This document shows positions 60,727 to 64,000 of a stretch of 64,000 bases of DNA, piece after piece. The position numbers and the translations under genes are program-made. The stretch spans positions 1 through 64,000 of the forward strand of contig JANQPA010000122.1 of the NCBI GenBank assembly GCA_028285545.1, read 5' to 3'. The stretch's first letter is position 1. Every line of letters begins with the position of its first letter. The notes beneath the pieces are model-generated. The model ran no database searches and was not told the origin of the DNA. It saw nothing but the letters and a program-made list of their open reading frames with translations. The DNA comes from Saprospiraceae bacterium (GTDB taxonomy: Bacteria; Bacteroidota; Bacteroidia; Chitinophagales; Saprospiraceae).

Positions 60727-62937
60727 TTATTTGCCTTCTTTGATCATTGATTTAAAGTTTTCGACAAATTGAATCATCATGATGTAATCTTTAGCCTGGG
60801 CAAAGGCAAAATTATTGCTGAAAATTAGTATTGCCTCTCCGTTGCTTTCCAGATGATGTAAGCCACTAATTTCAATCAACACCTTTAATTTGTCAGTCAA
60901 AAAGGCATCCATTGCCTCTACATCTTTCACTTTAATGATGTAATCTTTTGGTGGATTTTTATATAAGGAATAATCAATATCTCTATGTTCTGAAATATGC
61001 AGAAATCTATCTAAGAAATCCTTTTTCTCGATAGTGAATTTTGGAATTGGGAAGGGTAGTTTTAATAATCCAAGGGTGGTTCTGTATTCATCTGGAAAAA
61101 TATCCGCTCCTTCTTCAAAGGTCACATCAATTAATTCCATGTGCATATCTTTATCGTGGTCAGATATGCAATTTAATTCTGCCTCTACCGGGCGGGTTTT
61201 GAAAAAATCGAATGACTGAAAATATTCCAAATCTTCCAAGGGTTCAACTTGGAAATCCCAGCCATAACTTTCAGCCAGTTCTTTTAGTTTGTTTTGCCGT
61301 CGGTTAAGCGGCTGGACGGTATCAATTTTAATTTTTGTGGCCAGTTTATGATTAGTGGAAGAAATGTGTTCCTCTAAGCCTTTTATTTTAATATTTCCTC
61401 CAGTGTTTTGGTGGATTTTTTGAAAATCATATAAATCCTCCAAGACGGTAGTTCCCACCAAACGGGTTTCGGATAAATCTATAGTGGCATTTGCACCAGA
61501 AGGAATTTGGGTAACCAAATTATTGATTTTTAAAATGCCTAAAAAATTTGCAATCCCTCTAATTTTTAATTCGTAACTGCCATCTGGTTTCATGACCAAA
61601 TTGGAACCGGAGGCAAAAATCATTTTAAAAAACCGGGGAATGGAAACCCTCGCTAATAACAAATGACTGACCAATGCCAAAATTAAACCTCCAAATAATC
61701 CTATTAATAAATTGGTATAAAGGGTTAAAGCCATGGTACTAACAAAAAATATCAATTGCTCAATCCCATGACCATAAATTTGTTTGAATACAGCGGGGGA
61801 GGCCAGCTTAAATCCGGTATAAACCAGCAAAATGGCAAAAGCACATAGTGGAACTTGTTGCATGACCGGACTCAAAACCACGATAAACAGCAAAAGCAAA
61901 AGCCCCTGATACATATTTGACCATTTCGTCTTGGCGCCATTATGGACATTGACTGTGCTTCGAATTATCACTGCAATAATAGGTAAACCTCCAATTAGGC
62001 CAGCAGCCATGGTGCTCAAGCCTATACCTGTCAAATCCTTATTTAAATCAGTTTTTCGTTTGTAAGGATCAATTTTATCTATCGCTTTAGCAATGGCCAG
62101 TGATTCAATACTTGTAATCATTAAAATGGTCAATACCGTAGTCCAGAATTCTATCTTATCAATTTTACCAAAATTGGGATACATTATTGAGTCCATGATA
62201 TTATTGGGTATATCCAATAATAAATCGGGGCCTACTTTATAAGCCTTACCAAAAAATGCGAGAGTATGCTGGTCAAAAAAGTTGAAAGCATACACAAAGG
62301 GAATTGAAAGGGCAATAACCCACATAGGGGTAGGCAAAAGGTGGAAAAAACGATAACTAATCTTTGAATGGAATAACAATAATAGTAATCCTATCAGTGA
62401 AATGATAACTACAAAGGGATTTGCTTTGGGTAAATACAACACTGCATCAATAAGATTTTGTATGATGCTAGGGCTTCCGGAATAGGTGCCCAGGGCTACA
62501 TGAATTTGTTTTGCAAAAATGATAATTCCGATGGCTGCCAACAGGCCATGAATCACAGAAGAATGAAAAACATCCGCCAAACTTCCCAATTTGAGTAAGC
62601 CCAATAAGACCTGAATTCCTCCTGAAACGACTACTGCGGCTAAAACATAATTAAAGGCTTGCCCCGAGCCATCATCCATTAGGGTGATCCCTAAAAGTAT
62701 TACGGCTATGACTCCTTTTGCAGGACCATTGACTGAAATATGACCACCTCGATAAAGGGTTGTTACCACACCACCAACAATTGCTGAAAGAATGCCTGAC
62801 ATTGCAGGCGCACCCGCTGCTAAAGCAATACCTAAAGAAAGAGGTAAGGCAATCAAGGCCACACTTATTGCTGCTATTAAATCACTTTGCCAATTTTCTA
62901 TTAACCCCTGAATACCCTTTTTTGGTGAAATTTCCAT
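60727..62937 (-). CDS. SulP-family anion transporter with long C-terminal part
   Basis: 736 residues, longer than most bacterial SulP proteins (about 500-560). The membrane core (about 15-440, with LPLSLGIALAAGAPAMSGILSA in part and VNGPAKGVIAVI) has 10-14 helices. A STAS-like domain (about 455-540, with ANATIDLSETRLVGTTVLEDL) follows. The last 190 residues (about 545-736) hold no named domain I can identify and end in a helix rich in aliphatic residues. Sulfate, bicarbonate or another anion is the likely substrate. Single gene. Confidence 0.88.
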   Translation of the reverse strand: MEISPKKGIQGLIENWQSDLIAAISVALIALPLSLGIALAAGAPAMSGILSAIVGGVVTTLYRGGHISVNGPAKGVIAVILLGITLMDDGSGQAFNYVLAAVVVSGGIQVLLGLLKLGSLADVFHSSVIHGLLAAIGIIIFAKQIHVALGTYSGSPSIIQNLIDAVLYLPKANPFVVIISLIGLLLLLFHSKISYRFFHLLPTPMWVIALSIPFVYAFNFFDQHTLAFFGKAYKVGPDLLLDIPNNIMDSIMYPNFGKIDKIEFWTTVLTILMITSIESLAIAKAIDKIDPYKRKTDLNKDLTGIGLSTMAAGLIGGLPIIAVIIRSTVNVHNGAKTKWSNMYQGLLLLLFIVVLSPVMQQVPLCAFAILLVYTGFKLASPAVFKQIYGHGIEQLIFFVSTMALTLYTNLLIGLFGGLILALVSHLLLARVSIPRFFKMIFASGSNLVMKPDGSYELKIRGIANFLGILKINNLVTQIPSGANATIDLSETRLVGTTVLEDLYDFQKIHQNTGGNIKIKGLEEHISSTNHKLATKIKIDTVQPLNRRQNKLKELAESYGWDFQVEPLEDLEYFQSFDFFKTRPVEAELNCISDHDKDMHMELIDVTFEEGADIFPDEYRTTLGLLKLPFPIPKFTIEKKDFLDRFLHISEHRDIDYSLYKNPPKDYIIKVKDVEAMDAFLTDKLKVLIEISGLHHLESNGEAILIFSNNFAFAQAKDYIMMIQFVENFKSMIKEGK

Positions 62938-63495
62938 CTGTTTGTCTACCCTTTGTTTTTAAAATGTCTTGCCCGGTTAAAGATGATAAAATAGTAAATA
63001 TTCGGAATTATTTGGAAATCATGGCAAAAGATGTTTTTGCTTGTATTCGCAAAACGGGAAAAAGAAAGGAATGACGACCATTTTCCTCAATTATTAAACA
63101 AGACATTTTTTTATGAATGATCAGCAGCTTTCCCTGTGGATATTTCTGATAAAAAATCTCACAAGATAGAAAATAATTGTAAAACACTATAATTTAATAG
63201 TAAAACTATGCTTAATTAAAGTAATTTAATTTTTTTTCAGAAAAATAGTGAACAAAACTAAAATAATGGTGTTACCTTGAGTTGTAATAGTATAGCTATT
63301 ATTTTTTGACCTAAAAGGCGCATTAATCATTATCCTAAGCTTTTTATTAAGTATTCTCTTTTAAAGAAGCAGCCTCTTTTGAGCTAATTAGTGGAACATA
63401 ATACTGGAGAAATTAGCAGCTCATATCAAATGTAATAGCATTGTTGAAATAACATGGAGTATCAATTTAATCACCATTATAAAACAATTCAAAAC
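62938..63495. other. Gene-poor spacer with a leader-like hairpin
   Basis: A/T-rich region between SulP and the small basic ORF. A 36-codon frame (62963-63073) exists but has no supporting signals. GAGCTAAT (63381 onward) can pair with ATTAGcAGCTC (to 63422) with one bulged base. Nothing else is convincing. Confidence 0.5.
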
Positions 63496-63621
63496 ATGAA
63501 AAAGGAAAACAATTCACCTACACTTCTTAAGGTCATTAAAACTTTATTTAAGCCAAAGAAAACTACTCAAAAGAATGGCCGACCAAAACGTGACCCACGT
63601 TGGATGTATAGAAATGATTAA
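63496..63621 (+). CDS. Small, very basic 41-residue protein
   Basis: A 41-codon ORF (MKKENNSPTLLKVIKTLF...) that is one-third Lys/Arg and ends NGRPKRDPRWMYRND. GRPKR resembles the core of an AT-hook, so binding to DNA, RNA or a ribosome is possible. It is preceded by a long A/T-rich spacer with a small hairpin. No family is recognised, and gene status rests on its distinctive composition only. Confidence 0.4.
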   Translation: MKKENNSPTLLKVIKTLFKPKKTTQKNGRPKRDPRWMYRND

Positions 63622-63767
63622 GAGAAAGTAATCTGGATTTATAAATCCTTGCAGAATAGAAAAGTTACTCAACTAAAGAAATGAATGACTGGTTATGTGA
63701 CCCCTGATCTGGCACCACGTTGAATAGATGGTGCCAGAATTCAGTTAGTGGTATCTTGAAAGTCTCT

Positions 63768-64000
63768 TTATTTTTTATATTCTGGAAAAGGAATATAGGT
63801 ATCATCACCAGGCACTTTAGGGAATTTTTTATTTTTCCAATCTTCCCTGGCTTTCTTTAATCTATCTTTATTGTGTGATACAAAATTCCACATTAAGAAG
63901 CGTTCTTCAGGTAATGGTTCTCCACCGAAAAGCAAAATTTGAGTTCCTTTATCGAGACAAATTTCACATTGTTCATTCATCTTACTTATAAGCATTTGCC
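63768..64000 (-). CDS. Pirin-like protein, C-terminal fragment (cut by window end)
   Basis: The visible 75+ residues are the end of a pirin-family cupin protein: LLFGGEPLPEERFLMWNFVSHNK, followed by AREDWKNKKFPKVPGDD and a short tail PFPEYKK, as in family members. The frame has no stop towards the window edge, so the N-terminal cupin domain lies beyond 64000. The family includes quercetinase-type enzymes and transcription cofactors; no specific role is deducible. Confidence 0.88.
   Translation of the reverse strand, partial: QMLISKMNEQCEICLDKGTQILLFGGEPLPEERFLMWNFVSHNKDRLKKAREDWKNKKFPKVPGDDTYIPFPEYKK

Noticed and set aside
62963-63073. 36-codon frame divergent from SulP
   Set aside because: No promoter, ribosome binding site or recognisable motif; its composition looks like chance in A/T-rich DNA.

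Overview
The window is 64 kb of a Bacteroidota chromosome, AT-rich (roughly 60% A+T by eye). Several signs point to the phylum: a type IX secretion C-terminal sorting domain, CarboxypepD_reg-type outer-membrane receptors, LytS/LytTR two-component pairs, DUF2911, DUF3667 and DUF6702 proteins, weak ribosome binding sites, and at least one promoter of the Bacteroidota form (TTG, about 20 bp, TAnnTTTG). A member of the Saprospiria/Chitinophagia group is plausible, but that is inference. I see no phage, insertion sequence, CRISPR array, rRNA or tRNA. The content is mostly housekeeping plus signalling.

Layout. 0-4.7 kb: a LytTR regulator and its kinase, divergent from an outer-membrane receptor. 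5-9.7 kb: a serine hydrolase of the beta-lactamase fold, then a BlaI-type repressor overlapping an M56 (BlaR1-type) membrane protease whose C-terminus carries about nine 29-residue repeats, with clear dyad operators. 9.7-13.7 kb: a DSD1-type PLP enzyme, a beta-barrel protein with a structured upstream region, and a membrane-anchored papain-like protein. 14.3-15.1 kb: a gene-poor stretch with a cluster of DnaA boxes, a candidate oriC. 15-20.9 kb: fabG, mscL, an M28 peptidase and an SLC12-type transporter. 20.9-26.5 kb: an NmrA-like pseudogene and a heavy-metal RND pump with its adaptor. 26.5-38.8 kb: uvrA, a B12-binding radical SAM protein, a DoxX-like protein, an ECF sigma factor, hemB-yidD, DUF6702-HupE, ahcY and DUF3667. 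38.9-47.2 kb: a large cohesin/dockerin-like T9SS protein, then a tight operon of TPR protein, TonB-dependent receptor, LytS kinase and LytTR regulator. 47.2-56.4 kb: a vWA protein with beta-sandwich-like repeats, DUF3667, tandem DUF2911, an epimerase, a beta-helix lipoprotein and an S9 peptidase. 57-60.7 kb: a three-gene glycosyltransferase operon. 60.7-64 kb: SulP, a tiny basic ORF and the end of a pirin gene.

Non-coding signals are unusually rich. At least eleven long, mostly perfect inverted repeats lie between genes, most placed as terminators but two inside divergent leaders. A second class of gene-end structure consists of short tandem words followed by their own complement (GTAGAAA, GTTGATA, GGTATTG, AAGTTAGC). 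A 16-bp unit (ATCTACTCATCTGCAA-like) occurs as arrays at two loci 52 kb apart, each starting at the TGA stop of a gene. The strongest candidates for undescribed biology are these gene-end repeats, the repeat-bearing M56 sensor with its operators, and the receptor-LytTR modules. All functional roles are inferred from sequence reading alone.
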